Below, one piece after another: positions 34,486 to 43,958 of a stretch of DNA of 64,000 nt. The stretch is taken from contig JAIQFS010000006.1 of assembly GCA_020073145.1 (NCBI GenBank), positions 1 to 64,000 on the forward strand. Reading direction: 5' to 3'. Each line of letters starts with the position of its first letter. Within the stretch, counting starts at the first letter, position 1. This stretch comes from Terriglobia bacterium (lineage in GTDB: Bacteria; Acidobacteriota; Terriglobia; Bryobacterales; Bryobacteraceae). Position numbers and translations under genes: made by a program. The notes beneath the pieces are model-generated. The model saw nothing but the letters and a program-made list of their open reading frames with translations, ran no database searches and was not told where the DNA came from.

Positions 34486-35912
34486 GCTTCGCGCCCTCCG
34501 CCGCGGACGGGGAGCGTAAAGAAGAAAACGGAGCCATCGCCGGGCTCACTCTCCACCCAGATTCTTTCGCCGTGCGCTTCCACAATCGCTTTGGCGATGG
34601 CCAGCCCCATACCGGTTCCCTTGGTCTCGAAGCGGTGCTGCCGGCCGCGGAAGAACTTCTCGAAGATCAGGAGACGTTCGTTCTCATCGATGCCCGGACC
34701 GCTGTCCGCCACGCCGATCACGATTTTCGCATTCTTCACGTCAGCTGTCACGGTTACGGGCGACTGCCCCGACGTGTATTTGACGGCATTTTCAACAAGC
34801 TGCTTCAAAACCTGCGGGATGAGTTCGGCGTCGGCCTCAGCCAGAGGCAGTTCGCGCGGAATCCGCACCGTGACCGAGCGGCCTTTGAGCAACGTCTCGA
34901 GTTCGGTCAGCACGCGCGCGATCACATCTTCCACGACGACGGCGTTTCTTTCCAGACGGAGCTTGCCGGCCTCGATGCGGGCCATTTCGACCACCTCGGC
35001 GGTCAGCTGGTTGAGGCGGTCGGCCTCTTCGTTGATAATGGTCAGCAGTTCGTGCTGGCTCCCGGTGGAGCCTCCCAGCAAGCTGGTCGCGGCCGCTTTG
35101 ATGGAAGTCAGGGGGGTCTTGATATCGTGCGCCAGCGAATCGAGCAGCGCCGACTTGAGCACCTCGCTTTGGCGCGCGGCCTCGGCGTGGCTGGCCTCTT
35201 CCAACGCTCGAGCCTTTTCGATGGCCAGCGCCAGCAGATTCACCAGCGCGCGCACGACTTGTTCGGAGGGGAACTGCCCCAGCAACGCCAGACTTCCCAG
35301 CGGCCGACCGCCGAAGCGGACGGGTGCGATCGCCACCGAGCGCGCCGGATCGATCGAGAAATCGTCGATCTCAGCGGCAGCCAGCAGATCGTGGTCGGAG
35401 ACGGGCTTGCTCTCCGGCCCGGAACGGACGAAATCACCGGACGAACGATGATAGAACGCGGCCGCCTGTAGCCCGAACACGCGGACTACGCGGCCGACGA
35501 ATTCGCCGATGGTTTTGCGCGCGCTGCCGGTGAGCATCATGCTCTGCACCAGCTCATAGAGACGTTCGATTTCCAGACGGCGGGCCTCGGCTTCGGCGGC
35601 GCGGCGGCGGACCCGCACCGAAAGCTGGCTAGCCGTCACGGCGGTCACCAGAAAGGCGAACAACGCCACCCAGTTCTGCGGGTCCTGGATCGTGAACGTG
35701 CCGACCGGCGGGAGAAAATAATAGTTGAAGCCAAGAACGGCCACTAGCGACGCGACGGTCGCCTCGGCCAGTCCCCAAACCGCCGACACACCCAGAATCG
35801 CCAGCAGTAGGGTGAGCGCCACGGTAGTGTTGTTGACCGGCAGCGCCAGCCGGTATAGCGCCAGGATGGCCGCTACCAGGATCACGGATGCGGCGAAACG
35901 CAAGATTTTCAT
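34482..35912 (-). CDS. Sensor histidine kinase, KdpD-like without the N-terminal domain
   Basis: A 476-residue kinase. Four N-terminal membrane helices (about 5-105) match DUF4118 of KdpD (LLAILGVSAVWGLAEATVAS, and FNYYFLPPVGTFTIQDPQNW). A GAF-like segment, then the H-box SLAHDIKTPLTSIKAA and the ATPase domain with LVENAVKY, ADSGPGIDENER, GTGMGLAIAKAIVEAHG follow. The cytoplasmic KdpD/UspA region at the N-terminus of true KdpD (about 380 residues) is absent, so the input may differ. It is in an operon with the KdpE-like regulator. Confidence 0.9.
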
Positions 35913-35930
35913 GAACGTCGCAGAAGACGC

Positions 35931-36026
35931 CTAGGATCGCAGTTGCGCGCAGCAGATATCCATCTTGCCCGGTTCCGTCGGCAGACGTTCCCACTCTTCA
36001 GGAGTCAGAAGAGTGGTCGCGCCCAT
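35931..36026 (-). pseudogene. Probable N-terminal fragment of a Uma2-type protein
   Basis: The 31-codon frame MGATTLLTPEEWERLPTEPG ends with KMDICCAQLRS. It resembles, from memory, the start of Uma2/DUF820 proteins (LMTVEEFLALPEEPG...ELVRGEL), but stops where the domain should begin, 18 bases before the sensor kinase start. It could instead be a genuine small leader gene. Confidence 0.3.
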
Positions 36027-36053
36027 GGCAGTTTCATCTTAGCACCGGGGTAT

Positions 36054-38912
36054 TTACGAACTCCCGAAGAGGCGATTGAAGAACTCACGGGTGCGCTGGC
36101 GGATGTCGCGCAGAGTCAGGTCGAGGCGCTCCTGGTGCATGTGGCCGGGAGTCCAGCGCTTCACCAGATCGGTGAGCATTTCGAATTGGGCCTGGGCGGT
36201 GGGCAGGCTGCCTTCGGCATGGCCGGTGACAATGCGCTGGCCGTGGTCGATGGCCCGGTAGCAGGTGGCCGCTTCGCGCAGGAAATCGGCATCTTCGCGT
36301 TCCAGGTGGCCCATCTTCTCGATCACATCGATGCGTTCGGGGGTGTTCAGCACCTTATAGAAAATGCCGGCGCCCTTGAGCCGCAGGTACATGAGGGCGA
36401 AGTCGATGTCGTAATAGCCGCCGACTCCCGCCTTCAACGGATTGCGCGGGCCTTGCTCCCGTTCCAGGCGCGCGCGCATCTCGGCCAATTCCGTGCGGGA
36501 GCGCATGCTCTGGCCGTACCGCCGCCAGTCCACGTCCTGCAGCTCGTGCAGGAATTCGGTGGCGCGCTCGGCGCTGCCCGCCACGGCGCGCGACTTCATG
36601 TAGGTGATGCCTTCCCAGGCTTCGGCGTGGGCACCGAAGTAGCTCTTGTACGCGCCCTCCGACTGCACCAGGTCGCCCTCGCGGCCATTGGGGCGCAGGC
36701 GCGTGTCGACGGTGAACATGACGCCTTCACCGGTATACGAGCTCAGGGTCTGGACCATGCGCTCGGCGACACCGGTCCAGTAGACCTGCTCGCCCGCATC
36801 GGCATCCGGAATGACAAAGACCAGATCGGCGTCCGAACCCAGGTCGAACTCGCGCATCCCCAGCCGGCCGAGGGCGATCACCATCATCTGATCGCGCGGC
36901 ACGTAGGATGGGTTCACGGGAGGCGGCGCTTCGGTCAGAGCGATGCGATAGGCGGCCGCAATCACGCGGTCCGCCAGCGCCGAGGTCTGGCCGAGAGTGT
37001 CGAAGATGGGCGCGGCCCGCAGGATGCTCTCAGTCTGAATGCGGAGCATCTGGCGGCGATAGAAGCGGCGCAGGACGTCGCCGTGGTCGAGCGTTTCGCC
37101 CTCGAGTTGGACCGGCCGTCCGATTTCGTCCAGTAGCTCCGCATGGCGCAACAACTGGTCGGAAAAATGCGGGCTGTGCTCAAAGATATCGAGCACTGCA
37201 GCGGCCAGAGGAGCGTCCACGTCGAGGCGGTGAAGCACCTCGGGGTTGGCGAAGGCCTTCTCCAAAAAGTGCTCGAACCGTTCGCGGCCTCGGTGCAGTC
37301 CGGCGCGGCGCACGGCCTCCGCAAGTTGCGGAGCGCGCTGGTCGAGGAACCGGGTCAGGTTACTGGCCGGCGCCAGAGTCTCCACCTCTTCCTGGATGAC
37401 GGCCGGTTCCAGAGGCAGCGTGTAGTACATGGGTTTCTGGGCATGGATCACGCGCTCGTAAATCTCGCGCACGGCCGCCAGATGCTCCTGCAAGCGGCGG
37501 GGCAGATAATCGCTGGTCAGGGGAGCGCCTGGGGTTTCGGGCGGCATCTTGCGCGCCAGCAAATCCAGCTCGTCGGGATCGGAGGGCAGGGTGTGGGTCT
37601 GGCGGTCGTCCTGAATCTGAAGCCGGTGCTCCAGATGGCGCAGAAACTGATAGGCGGTGGCGAGGCGCGCATATTCGGCCCCGGACAGCAGCCCTTTGTC
37701 GCGCAGGCGGAAGAGGGCAAACATGGTGCCGCCGTGGCGCACCCACTGCTCGCGGCCGCCATGGAGGCGCTGCAGGCACTGCACTAGGAATTCGATATCG
37801 CGAATCCCGCCGGGGCTGAGCTTGATGTCGAGGCCGCCGCCCAGGCCGCGCTTGGCCGCCACCTTTTCACCGATCCGCTGCCTCGTCTCGGAGACGGCTT
37901 CGAGCGCGCGGAAATCGAGCGAACTCTGGTAAATCAACGGCTCGACGAAATCGAGCAGCGCGGTTCCCGGCTCGCGCTCGCCGGCGGACACCCGCGCCTT
38001 AATCAGCATCTGCTTTTCCCAGTCGCGCGCCCGCTGCTCATAGTAGATCCGCGCGCCTTCGAGCGAGGTGCAGATCTCACCCAACGTGCCGTCAGGACGC
38101 AGGCGAAGATCGACGCGGTAACACTGGCCTTCGGTGGTGTAGCTGGAAAGCAGCGCCGTGTATTGATTGGCGACCTTCTTATAGAACTCTTTATTGGTGA
38201 CGGGGTCCAGCCCGTCGGTTTCGCCGGCGCCGCCGTAGACGAACATCAGGTCGATATCGGAGCTGTAGTTCAGTTCTTTGCCGCCCAGTTTACCCAGCGA
38301 GATCACGGAGAAGCCACAGATCCCACCATCTTCCAGTCGCGGCTCTCCATGACACGCCACCAGTTCCTCGCGAATGCGGCGGTAGGTCACGTCGAGGATC
38401 GCATCCGCCAGGTTGGACAACTCCTCGGTGATGTCGCTGAGAGTGGCGATCCCCCACCCGTCGCGTACCACGATGCGCGGCAACTGGCGGCGGCGGAAGC
38501 GGGCCAGGTCCTCTGGCAAAGGAAATCCGCGGCGATCGTGACCCAGGAAATCGAACAGCCGCTCCTCATACTCTTCCGCGCTGAGCACGCGGTAGAGGCT
38601 TCCGGAATTGGCGACTTGCAGGATGCGTTCCGGGTTCTTCAGAACGTCTTGGGAGAGGAAGTTGCTGAAGGAAAACAGCTGAACAGCGCAACGCAAGGCA
38701 GCGGGCGAACTAGCGACGCGGTCGAAAGCGGACGGCGATTCCAGCCGCAGCCGCCCGAGATAGCGAACGACCGTATCGGGGTCAGGCACGGTCGTGAGCA
38801 AGACCTGGATGCGGGCGGCAATTCGCTCCGGCAGCCCGGCTCCCAGGCGGAGCACCGCCTCGCGAGCACGTGCTGGGTCCCGGAACTCCACCCCGTCGAG
38901 CAGGCTAGGCAT
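36054..38912 (-). CDS. glnE: Glutamine synthetase adenylyltransferase/adenylyl-removing enzyme
   Basis: A 952-residue bifunctional enzyme with two nucleotidyltransferase domains. The first active site has LGGKELNYSSDIDLMFVYGG, and the second LGMREFDLGSDADLVFVIPD. Each is followed by helical regulatory segments (SPGGIRDIEFLVQCLQ, and KAGVGGYYDIDFALMYLR). It adds AMP to, or removes it from, a tyrosine of glutamine synthetase according to nitrogen status, usually under PII control. The glnA product is encoded in the same operon, with its modified tyrosine intact. It starts three bases after the MOSC gene stop. Confidence 0.95.
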   Translation of the reverse strand: MPSLLDGVEFRDPARAREAVLRLGAGLPERIAARIQVLLTTVPDPDTVVRYLGRLRLESPSAFDRVASSPAALRCAVQLFSFSNFLSQDVLKNPERILQVANSGSLYRVLSAEEYEERLFDFLGHDRRGFPLPEDLARFRRRQLPRIVVRDGWGIATLSDITEELSNLADAILDVTYRRIREELVACHGEPRLEDGGICGFSVISLGKLGGKELNYSSDIDLMFVYGGAGETDGLDPVTNKEFYKKVANQYTALLSSYTTEGQCYRVDLRLRPDGTLGEICTSLEGARIYYEQRARDWEKQMLIKARVSAGEREPGTALLDFVEPLIYQSSLDFRALEAVSETRQRIGEKVAAKRGLGGGLDIKLSPGGIRDIEFLVQCLQRLHGGREQWVRHGGTMFALFRLRDKGLLSGAEYARLATAYQFLRHLEHRLQIQDDRQTHTLPSDPDELDLLARKMPPETPGAPLTSDYLPRRLQEHLAAVREIYERVIHAQKPMYYTLPLEPAVIQEEVETLAPASNLTRFLDQRAPQLAEAVRRAGLHRGRERFEHFLEKAFANPEVLHRLDVDAPLAAAVLDIFEHSPHFSDQLLRHAELLDEIGRPVQLEGETLDHGDVLRRFYRRQMLRIQTESILRAAPIFDTLGQTSALADRVIAAAYRIALTEAPPPVNPSYVPRDQMMVIALGRLGMREFDLGSDADLVFVIPDADAGEQVYWTGVAERMVQTLSSYTGEGVMFTVDTRLRPNGREGDLVQSEGAYKSYFGAHAEAWEGITYMKSRAVAGSAERATEFLHELQDVDWRRYGQSMRSRTELAEMRARLEREQGPRNPLKAGVGGYYDIDFALMYLRLKGAGIFYKVLNTPERIDVIEKMGHLEREDADFLREAATCYRAIDHGQRIVTGHAEGSLPTAQAQFEMLTDLVKRWTPGHMHQERLDLTLRDIRQRTREFFNRLFGSS

Positions 38913-38915
38913 GCG

Positions 38916-39410
38916 TCAGGCCAAGGCGGCCTCGACTGAGATTATATCGCCCGCTCCTACGGGACCGGGCGTGAGCACGCGAGCGTAGAAGCCGCTCAGG
39001 CCCCAACGGGGGGACGCGGAGTCAAGCGCTCGCACCGCGGCGTCATAGACTTCGTCCTTAATCGATTCGCCGTAGATGTGGAGGGCGCTGCAGGGGCCGC
39101 GCGGCCCCGTGATCTCGAGGAAGGCGCCGCCGGCGCGGATTCGATCGCCGACGCGGATGTCGCGGACGCGAATCCCGCGGGTGGTGAGATTCTCACCGAG
39201 CGCGCCATAGAAGACCGGGTAACCCCGGGCAGCAAGGTCATCGACCACTTCAGAGGCGATGACGAGAATGGCTTTGTCAGGACCGCCGTGAATGCCGGGA
39301 TGGGCGTGAACATCGCCCTCGATGCCGATGGGAGTGATGAGGCCTCCAGAAACCGCGCGCTTCGGGAGGCCTCCCCGAGAAACACTAATTTGGACGATGG
39401 TGCCTTGCAT
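38916..39410 (-). CDS. MOSC-domain protein
   Basis: A 164-residue stand-alone MOSC domain, with core motifs GIEGDVHAHPGIHGGPDKAI, YGALGENLTTRGIRVRDIRV, GDRIRAGGAFLEITGPRGPC (carrying the conserved cysteine) and WGLSGFYARVLTPGPVGAGD. MOSC proteins relate to molybdenum-cofactor sulfurases and YiiM-type 6-hydroxylaminopurine reductases; the substrate is open. It lies between glnA and glnE, three bases before glnE. No molybdenum-enzyme genes are nearby. Confidence 0.88.
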   Translation of the reverse strand: MQGTIVQISVSRGGLPKRAVSGGLITPIGIEGDVHAHPGIHGGPDKAILVIASEVVDDLAARGYPVFYGALGENLTTRGIRVRDIRVGDRIRAGGAFLEITGPRGPCSALHIYGESIKDEVYDAAVRALDSASPRWGLSGFYARVLTPGPVGAGDIISVEAALA

Positions 39411-39414
39411 GGGA

Positions 39415-39435
39415 GGGCAGGTTGGAAACCTGCCC
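39415..39435. terminator. Hairpin between glnA and the MOSC gene
   Basis: GGGCAGGTT (39415-39423) pairs perfectly with AACCTGCCC (39427-39435) across GGA. It lies 12 bases after the glnA stop on the minus strand and could reduce transcription into the MOSC-glnE genes or protect the glnA message end. No T-run follows on the minus strand. The GGxTGGAAxCC core resembles the palindromes at 7367-7403. Confidence 0.45.
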
Positions 39436-39446
39436 GTCTTTGCTTC

Positions 39447-40856
39447 TTAGATGTCGTAATACAGGGCGAACTCGTAGGGATGCGGCCGCAGGCGGATGGC
39501 ATCCGACTCGTTCTTGCGCTTGTAATCGATGAAGGTCTCGATCAGCTCCTCGGTGAACACATCGCCCTTCAGCAGGAAGGCGTGATCGTCTTCGAGGCAG
39601 CCGAGGGCCTCTTCGAGCGAAGCCGGCATCGAGGGGACGCTCTTCATTTCCTCCGGCGTCAGATCGTAAATGTCTTTGTCGAGCGGCTCGCCGGGATTGA
39701 GCTTGTTGAGCACGCCGTCCATCCCCGCCATCATCATGGCGGCGAAGGCCAGGTACGGGTTGGCGGAGGGATCGGGCGGCCGGAACTCCACGCGCTTGGC
39801 CTTGGGGCTGGCCGAATACATGGGGATGCGGCAGGCGGCCGAGCGATTGCGGCGCGAATAGGCCAGATTCACCGGCGCTTCGTAGCCCGGCACCAGGCGC
39901 TTGTAGCTGTTGGTGGTGGGGGCGATGATGGCCGACAGGGCGCGCGCGTGCTTCAGCAGGCCGCCAATGTAATGCAGACCGAGCTGGCTGAGACCCGCGT
40001 AGCCGTCGCCCGCGAACAGCGGCTTGCCGCCCTTCCACAGGCTCTGGTGGGTGTGCATGCCGCTGCCGTTATCCTGGAACAGGGGTTTCGGCATGAACGT
40101 CACGGTCTTGCCGTACTGGTTGGCCGTGTTGCGGATGACGTATTTGTACAGCATCATGTTGTCGGCCGACTTCACCAGGGTGTCGAAGCGCTGGTCGATT
40201 TCGCACTGGCCGCCGGTGGCGACTTCATGATGGTGGCACTCGATGTGGAGGCCGCACTTGATCATGGTCTGGACCATTTCGCTGCGCAGGTCCTGGTAAT
40301 GATCGGTGGGCGGCACCGGGAAATAGCCTTCCTTGTAGCGCGGGCGGTAGCCGAGGTTGTTCTCCCTTTGGCCTGAGTTCCAGCGCCCTTCGTCGGCATC
40401 GACGTGGTAGTAGCCTTCGTGCTGGTTCTGATCAAAGCTGACGTTGTCGAAAATGAAGAACTCGGCTTCGGCGCCGAAGTAGGCCGTGTCGGCGATGCCG
40501 CTATTCTTCAGATACAGCTCGGCCTTCTGGGCGATCCAACGCGGATCGCGCTCATAGCGCTGCTTGGTGATCGGATCCTTGACATCGCCGTACATGATCA
40601 GCGTGGGGGTCTCGGCGAAGGGGTCCATGAAGGCGGTATTGGGATCGGGGATCAAGAGCATGTCGCTCTCATGGATCGCCGCCCAGCCGCGGATACTCGA
40701 TCCGTCCATCCCGAAGCCGTCTTCGAAGCTGCTCAGTTCGAGCTCGCTGATCGGGTAGGACACATGATGCTGCAAGCTCGGAATGTCGGTAAAGCGCAGA
40801 TCGAGCTGCTTGGCATCGTTTTTCTTGGCGAATTCCAACACTTCTTGCGGACTCAT
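39447..40856 (-). CDS. glnA: Glutamine synthetase type I
   Basis: A 469-residue enzyme of the GSI-beta type. Motifs include [11 protein letters not shown] (the DGSS latch), [11 protein letters not shown], the ATP-binding region [12 protein letters not shown] with [29 protein letters not shown] and [19 protein letters not shown]. The adenylylation tyrosine lies in [11 protein letters not shown], consistent with glnE nearby. It condenses ammonia and glutamate using ATP. GGAGG precedes the ATG. A TTGACC-N18-TATCCC promoter-like sequence lies about 60-85 bases upstream. It heads the operon with MOSC and glnE. Confidence 0.97.
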   Translation of the reverse strand: MSPQEVLEFAKKNDAKQLDLRFTDIPSLQHHVSYPISELELSSFEDGFGMDGSSIRGWAAIHESDMLLIPDPNTAFMDPFAETPTLIMYGDVKDPITKQRYERDPRWIAQKAELYLKNSGIADTAYFGAEAEFFIFDNVSFDQNQHEGYYHVDADEGRWNSGQRENNLGYRPRYKEGYFPVPPTDHYQDLRSEMVQTMIKCGLHIECHHHEVATGGQCEIDQRFDTLVKSADNMMLYKYVIRNTANQYGKTVTFMPKPLFQDNGSGMHTHQSLWKGGKPLFAGDGYAGLSQLGLHYIGGLLKHARALSAIIAPTTNSYKRLVPGYEAPVNLAYSRRNRSAACRIPMYSASPKAKRVEFRPPDPSANPYLAFAAMMMAGMDGVLNKLNPGEPLDKDIYDLTPEEMKSVPSMPASLEEALGCLEDDHAFLLKGDVFTEELIETFIDYKRKNESDAIRLRPHPYEFALYYDI

Positions 40857-40913
40857 CCAGCCTCCATAGCGGGGATATTTGGTGGGATTGTCCGTAGCCC
40901 GCAGATTGGACTA

Positions 40914-40943
40914 GGGATAGCCCACCGCTTTCTTCCGGGTCAA
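40914..40943 (-). promoter_or_regulatory. Predicted glnA promoter
   Basis: On the minus strand TTGACC (40943-40938) and TATCCC (40919-40914) are 18 bases apart, giving a leader of about 50 bases before the ATG at 40856. No sigma-54 type GG-GC element was seen. Confidence 0.4.
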
Positions 40944-40997
40944 GTTGAGTTCCACATAGTAGCACGGCGTACGGCATGGATTTACGTACATATTCAG

Positions 40998-41012
40998 ATG
41001 TACACTGTACAT
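40998..41012. promoter_or_regulatory. Palindromic operator at the start of the Phd/VapC-type pair
   Basis: ATGTACA-C-TGTACAT is a perfect inverted repeat with seven-base arms, ending one base before the GTG start at 41013 of the antitoxin gene. A related TACGTA lies just upstream. Antitoxins of this class repress their own operon through such palindromes. Confidence 0.6.
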
Positions 41013-41264
41013 GTGAGAGTGACGGCCACGGAATTTCGGAAAGACCTGTTCAAGATCATGGAGCGGGCTTTGCAGGGAGAGCCGGTCGAGGTGGCGTACA
41101 AGGGTGCGACGGTGCACGTGGCCGCGTCCGGTGCGACGACCAAACTGGGACGCGCGAAGAGGCAGCACGCGCTGATTGCGGATCCCGACGCGATTGTCCC
41201 CACCGACAAGAAACTGATGACGGCTCTCGAGGCAAAGTGGCGCAAGGAGCGGAGCAAGCTGTGA
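41013..41264 (+). CDS. Phd/YefM-type antitoxin
   Basis: An 83-residue protein. The N-terminal MRVTATEFRKDLFKIMERAL followed by GEPVEVAYKGATVHV matches the DNA-binding part of Phd/YefM antitoxins, and the C-terminal helix (KLMTALEAKWRKERSKL) would bind the toxin. The GTG at 41013 gives the usual VTATEF start; an ATG at 40998 would translate through the palindrome. It precedes the PIN gene by seven bases. Confidence 0.8.
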   Translation: MRVTATEFRKDLFKIMERALQGEPVEVAYKGATVHVAASGATTKLGRAKRQHALIADPDAIVPTDKKLMTALEAKWRKERSKL

Positions 41265-41271
41265 GCCAACC

Positions 41272-41652
41272 GTGAGCGCGTATCTCGACACGCACGTCGC
41301 CGTCTGGCTTCACGACGGGCTGGTGGAGCGGCTGTCGGCAGCGGCCAAGCGGGAGATTGAAAACAACGACCTGCTGATCTCGCCGATGGTGCTGCTGGAG
41401 TTCCAGTATCTGCGGGAGCGCAAGCGCATCCGGGTGGACGCCGGGGAGCTGTACGCCTATCTGAACGCCACCTTTGGAATCGGTTTATGTACGGTTCCGT
41501 TTCCAGCAGTGGCGCAAGAAGCGCTTTCGGTGACCTGGACGGCCGACCCCTTCGACCGGATCATCGTGGCGCAGGCCCAGTCCAACCGGGCCGCGCCGTT
41601 GGTCACCGCCGACGTCCAGATCCGCCGGAACTATGAACGGGCGGTGTGGTGA
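41272..41652 (+). CDS. PIN-domain toxin (VapC-like)
   Basis: A 126-residue PIN protein of normal VapC length. Acidic residues are in place: Asp6 in AYLDTHVAVWL, Glu43 in LLEFQYL, Asp in WTADPFDRIIVAQAQ and in LVTADVQIRRNY. It should be a metal-dependent RNase neutralised by the upstream antitoxin. The start is GTG. This pair is unrelated in layout to the second PIN pair at 18635-19459, which uses an RHH-like antitoxin. Confidence 0.88.
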   Translation: MSAYLDTHVAVWLHDGLVERLSAAAKREIENNDLLISPMVLLEFQYLRERKRIRVDAGELYAYLNATFGIGLCTVPFPAVAQEALSVTWTADPFDRIIVAQAQSNRAAPLVTADVQIRRNYERAVW

Positions 41653-41677
41653 GCCGCGATCACCGATGCCCCGCGCC

Positions 41678-43231
41678 TCAGTGCAAAGCCGTACCGGTGC
41701 GGTGGTGCTTGGGTTTTCGCATGAACAACAGCAGCGGCAGCACCAGCAGAAACACCACTGCCATGGCGCGGAAGGTGTCGATGAAGGCCATCATGGCGCC
41801 CTGCCGCTGCACCATGCCCCACACGGCTCCGTAAGACTGGCGGAGCGCGGTTTGCGAGTCGGCGCCGCGCGCCATCAGGCCGGACTGGATGCCTTTGATG
41901 TAGGTCAGGGTCTGCGGGCTGTACGCGTTCACATGCGCTCCGAGCAGGTTGGTGTGGAACTGCTCGCGGCGGAACAGAAACGTAGTGGCGCAGGCGATCC
42001 CCACGCTGCCGCCCACGTTGCGCATCAGATTGAACATGCTGGTGGCGTTGCCCATCTCCTCTTTGGGAATCGGGTCCATGGTGGCCGTGGTCAGCGGCAC
42101 GAACAGCAGGGCCAGGCAGCCGCCCTGCACGAACTGCGGCCAGAAGATGTCCCAATAGCCGGCGTCCAGGCTGAGCTTGGAGAGCGCGTAGAGGGTCCAG
42201 GCGGAGCCCACCAGGCCGGCGGCCAGCACCTTACGCGGATCGAAGCGGCCGAGCACCGTGCCTACCAGAGGCATCATGAGGAACGACCCGAGGCCGCGCG
42301 GGGCCATGGCGATTCCAGCGTCCAGCGCCGGATAGCCGAGCAACGTTTGGAGGAAGACGGGGAGCAGCAGAATGCTGCCGTACATCACGAACCCCATGGT
42401 CGTCATGACGAACACCCCCGCCGCGTAGGTCCGGTCTTTGAAGACGCGCAGATGCACTACCGGGTCGCGCGTGCGCATCTCGCGAATCACGAAGACGACG
42501 ATCCCGGCGACGGAAAGATACGCCAGGGCCGTGATCCAGTTCGATTCGAACCAATCTTCTTCCTGGCCCTTGTCGAGGACGAGCTGGAGCGCGCCAATCC
42601 CGACCGTTAGCAGGCCGATCCCCCAGTAGTCGATGCCGCGGCTGACCCGGCGGATGTAGGGCGGGTCGAAGATGAACATCCGGGTCATAATGACCGACAT
42701 CAATCCCACGGGCAGGTTGATGTAGAACACCCAGCGCCAGCTATAGTTGTCCGTCAGCCATCCGCCCAGCACGGGCCCGAGCATGGGCGCCACCACGATG
42801 CCCAGTCCCCAGAACGCCATGGCTTTGCCGCGGTCCTGCGGCGGGAAGGCTTCCAGCATCACGGCCTGCGACAGCGGCTGCAGCGCGCCGCCGGTGGCCC
42901 CCTGGATGATGCGAAAGATGACCAGCATCTTCAAGCTGGGGGCCAGGCCGCACAGGAACGAGGCGGCGGTGAATCCGAAAACAGCGGCCAGCAGGACGCG
43001 CTTGCGCCCGAAGAAACTGGCCAGCCAGCCGGTCATCGGCAGGACGATGGCGTTGGCTACCAGATAGGAGGTCAGCGCCCATGCCGCTTCGTCCACGCTG
43101 GCCGACAGGCTGCCGGCGATGTGAGGGAGCGACACGTTCACCACCGTAGTGTCCAGCACCTCCATGAAGGTGGCGAACATGACCGCGATGGCGATAATCC
43201 AGGGATTGACGTGCGGATGCGACTCGGGCAT
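41678..43231 (-). CDS. DHA2-family MFS drug transporter (EmrB-like)
   Basis: A 517-residue exporter with 14 predicted membrane segments. Motifs: FMEVLDTTVVNVSLPHIAG in helix 1, WALTSYLVANAIVLPMTGWL, FFGRKRVLLAAVFGFTAASF, and PQDRGKAMAFWGLGIVVAPM with GPVLGGWLTDNYSWRWVFYI (motif C). These place it in the EmrB/QacA group of proton-driven multidrug antiporters. No EmrA-type adaptor gene adjoins it, so the partner may be elsewhere or absent. It converges with the toxin gene at 41652. Confidence 0.92.
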   Translation of the reverse strand: MPESHPHVNPWIIAIAVMFATFMEVLDTTVVNVSLPHIAGSLSASVDEAAWALTSYLVANAIVLPMTGWLASFFGRKRVLLAAVFGFTAASFLCGLAPSLKMLVIFRIIQGATGGALQPLSQAVMLEAFPPQDRGKAMAFWGLGIVVAPMLGPVLGGWLTDNYSWRWVFYINLPVGLMSVIMTRMFIFDPPYIRRVSRGIDYWGIGLLTVGIGALQLVLDKGQEEDWFESNWITALAYLSVAGIVVFVIREMRTRDPVVHLRVFKDRTYAAGVFVMTTMGFVMYGSILLLPVFLQTLLGYPALDAGIAMAPRGLGSFLMMPLVGTVLGRFDPRKVLAAGLVGSAWTLYALSKLSLDAGYWDIFWPQFVQGGCLALLFVPLTTATMDPIPKEEMGNATSMFNLMRNVGGSVGIACATTFLFRREQFHTNLLGAHVNAYSPQTLTYIKGIQSGLMARGADSQTALRQSYGAVWGMVQRQGAMMAFIDTFRAMAVVFLLVLPLLLFMRKPKHHRTGTALH

Positions 43232-43245
43232 CGGACTCCTTCAGT

Positions 43246-43833
43246 CTACGATGCTTCGGCCAGGGCAAACGCGACCAGCGTGTCGGCGTGGGCGCTGGAA
43301 CCGCGCGCGAGTTGTTCGAGGAGTTCCGCTTCCAGCCGCAAATCGAGATCCACCGCGCAGTTCGCGATCTGCCGGTCGGTGGCGCCGTGGTAACAGAGCT
43401 CGCAGACGGCGAGAGACTCGTTGTCCGGCTCGGAACCAAATCGCAAGGCGGGGCCGAAGGTGCAGCAGGTGATGGGGCGGGCGGCGTAGAGGTCGCAGCC
43501 GCCGGTGTCCGGGTCGAGCGCCGGGCAGGGTTCCTGGTCCATGGCTCCGTCGACCGTCAGCACGGTCGCCACCGGATCTTGCGGGAATTCCCGGGAGATC
43601 CGCGCCACCGATTCCTTGGCGCGGACGCGGACGCGGCCGGCCCGCTCGGGATCGCGAATGTCCAACTCCGCCAGACCTTGGCGCAGGCGGCGGACATCGA
43701 GTGGCGTGATGGCAAAAGGCCCCATGCAGCACTCGTTGCAGCCCAGGCGGCAGGCCAGCCACGGCCCGCTCCGCCGGGCGGCTTCGGCGATCGCCGCATC
43801 CACGATCTGGACCAACTCCCGGTCGAAATTCAT
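43246..43833 (-). CDS. YkgJ-family cysteine cluster protein
   Basis: A 195-residue protein with a CxxxCxxCC cluster near the N-terminus (CRLGCNECCMGPFAITPLDV) and later cysteines in GGCDLYAARPITCCTFGPAL and VCELCYHG. The pattern matches UPF0153/YkgJ proteins, which bind zinc or an iron-sulfur cluster; no activity is established. The ATG at 43833 is used; a GTG 17 codons upstream is possible. It is divergent from the ATP synthase genes. Confidence 0.85.
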   Translation of the reverse strand: MNFDRELVQIVDAAIAEAARRSGPWLACRLGCNECCMGPFAITPLDVRRLRQGLAELDIRDPERAGRVRVRAKESVARISREFPQDPVATVLTVDGAMDQEPCPALDPDTGGCDLYAARPITCCTFGPALRFGSEPDNESLAVCELCYHGATDRQIANCAVDLDLRLEAELLEQLARGSSAHADTLVAFALAEAS

Positions 43834-43958
43834 ACCGGATTGTCCCGGTACGGTTTCGCCAGCCGGACCGTTGACGGAGGACACCGCTAAATGGTAACCT
43901 ATTATCCTTAAAAGACAGCAGACTACTGCGCCAGTCTCTCCTTTTTTAAATTTAGGTC

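Noticed and set aside
36908-37399. Long plus-strand frames within glnE.
   Set aside because: They overlap conserved nucleotidyltransferase sequence and show only Arg/Gly-rich translations.
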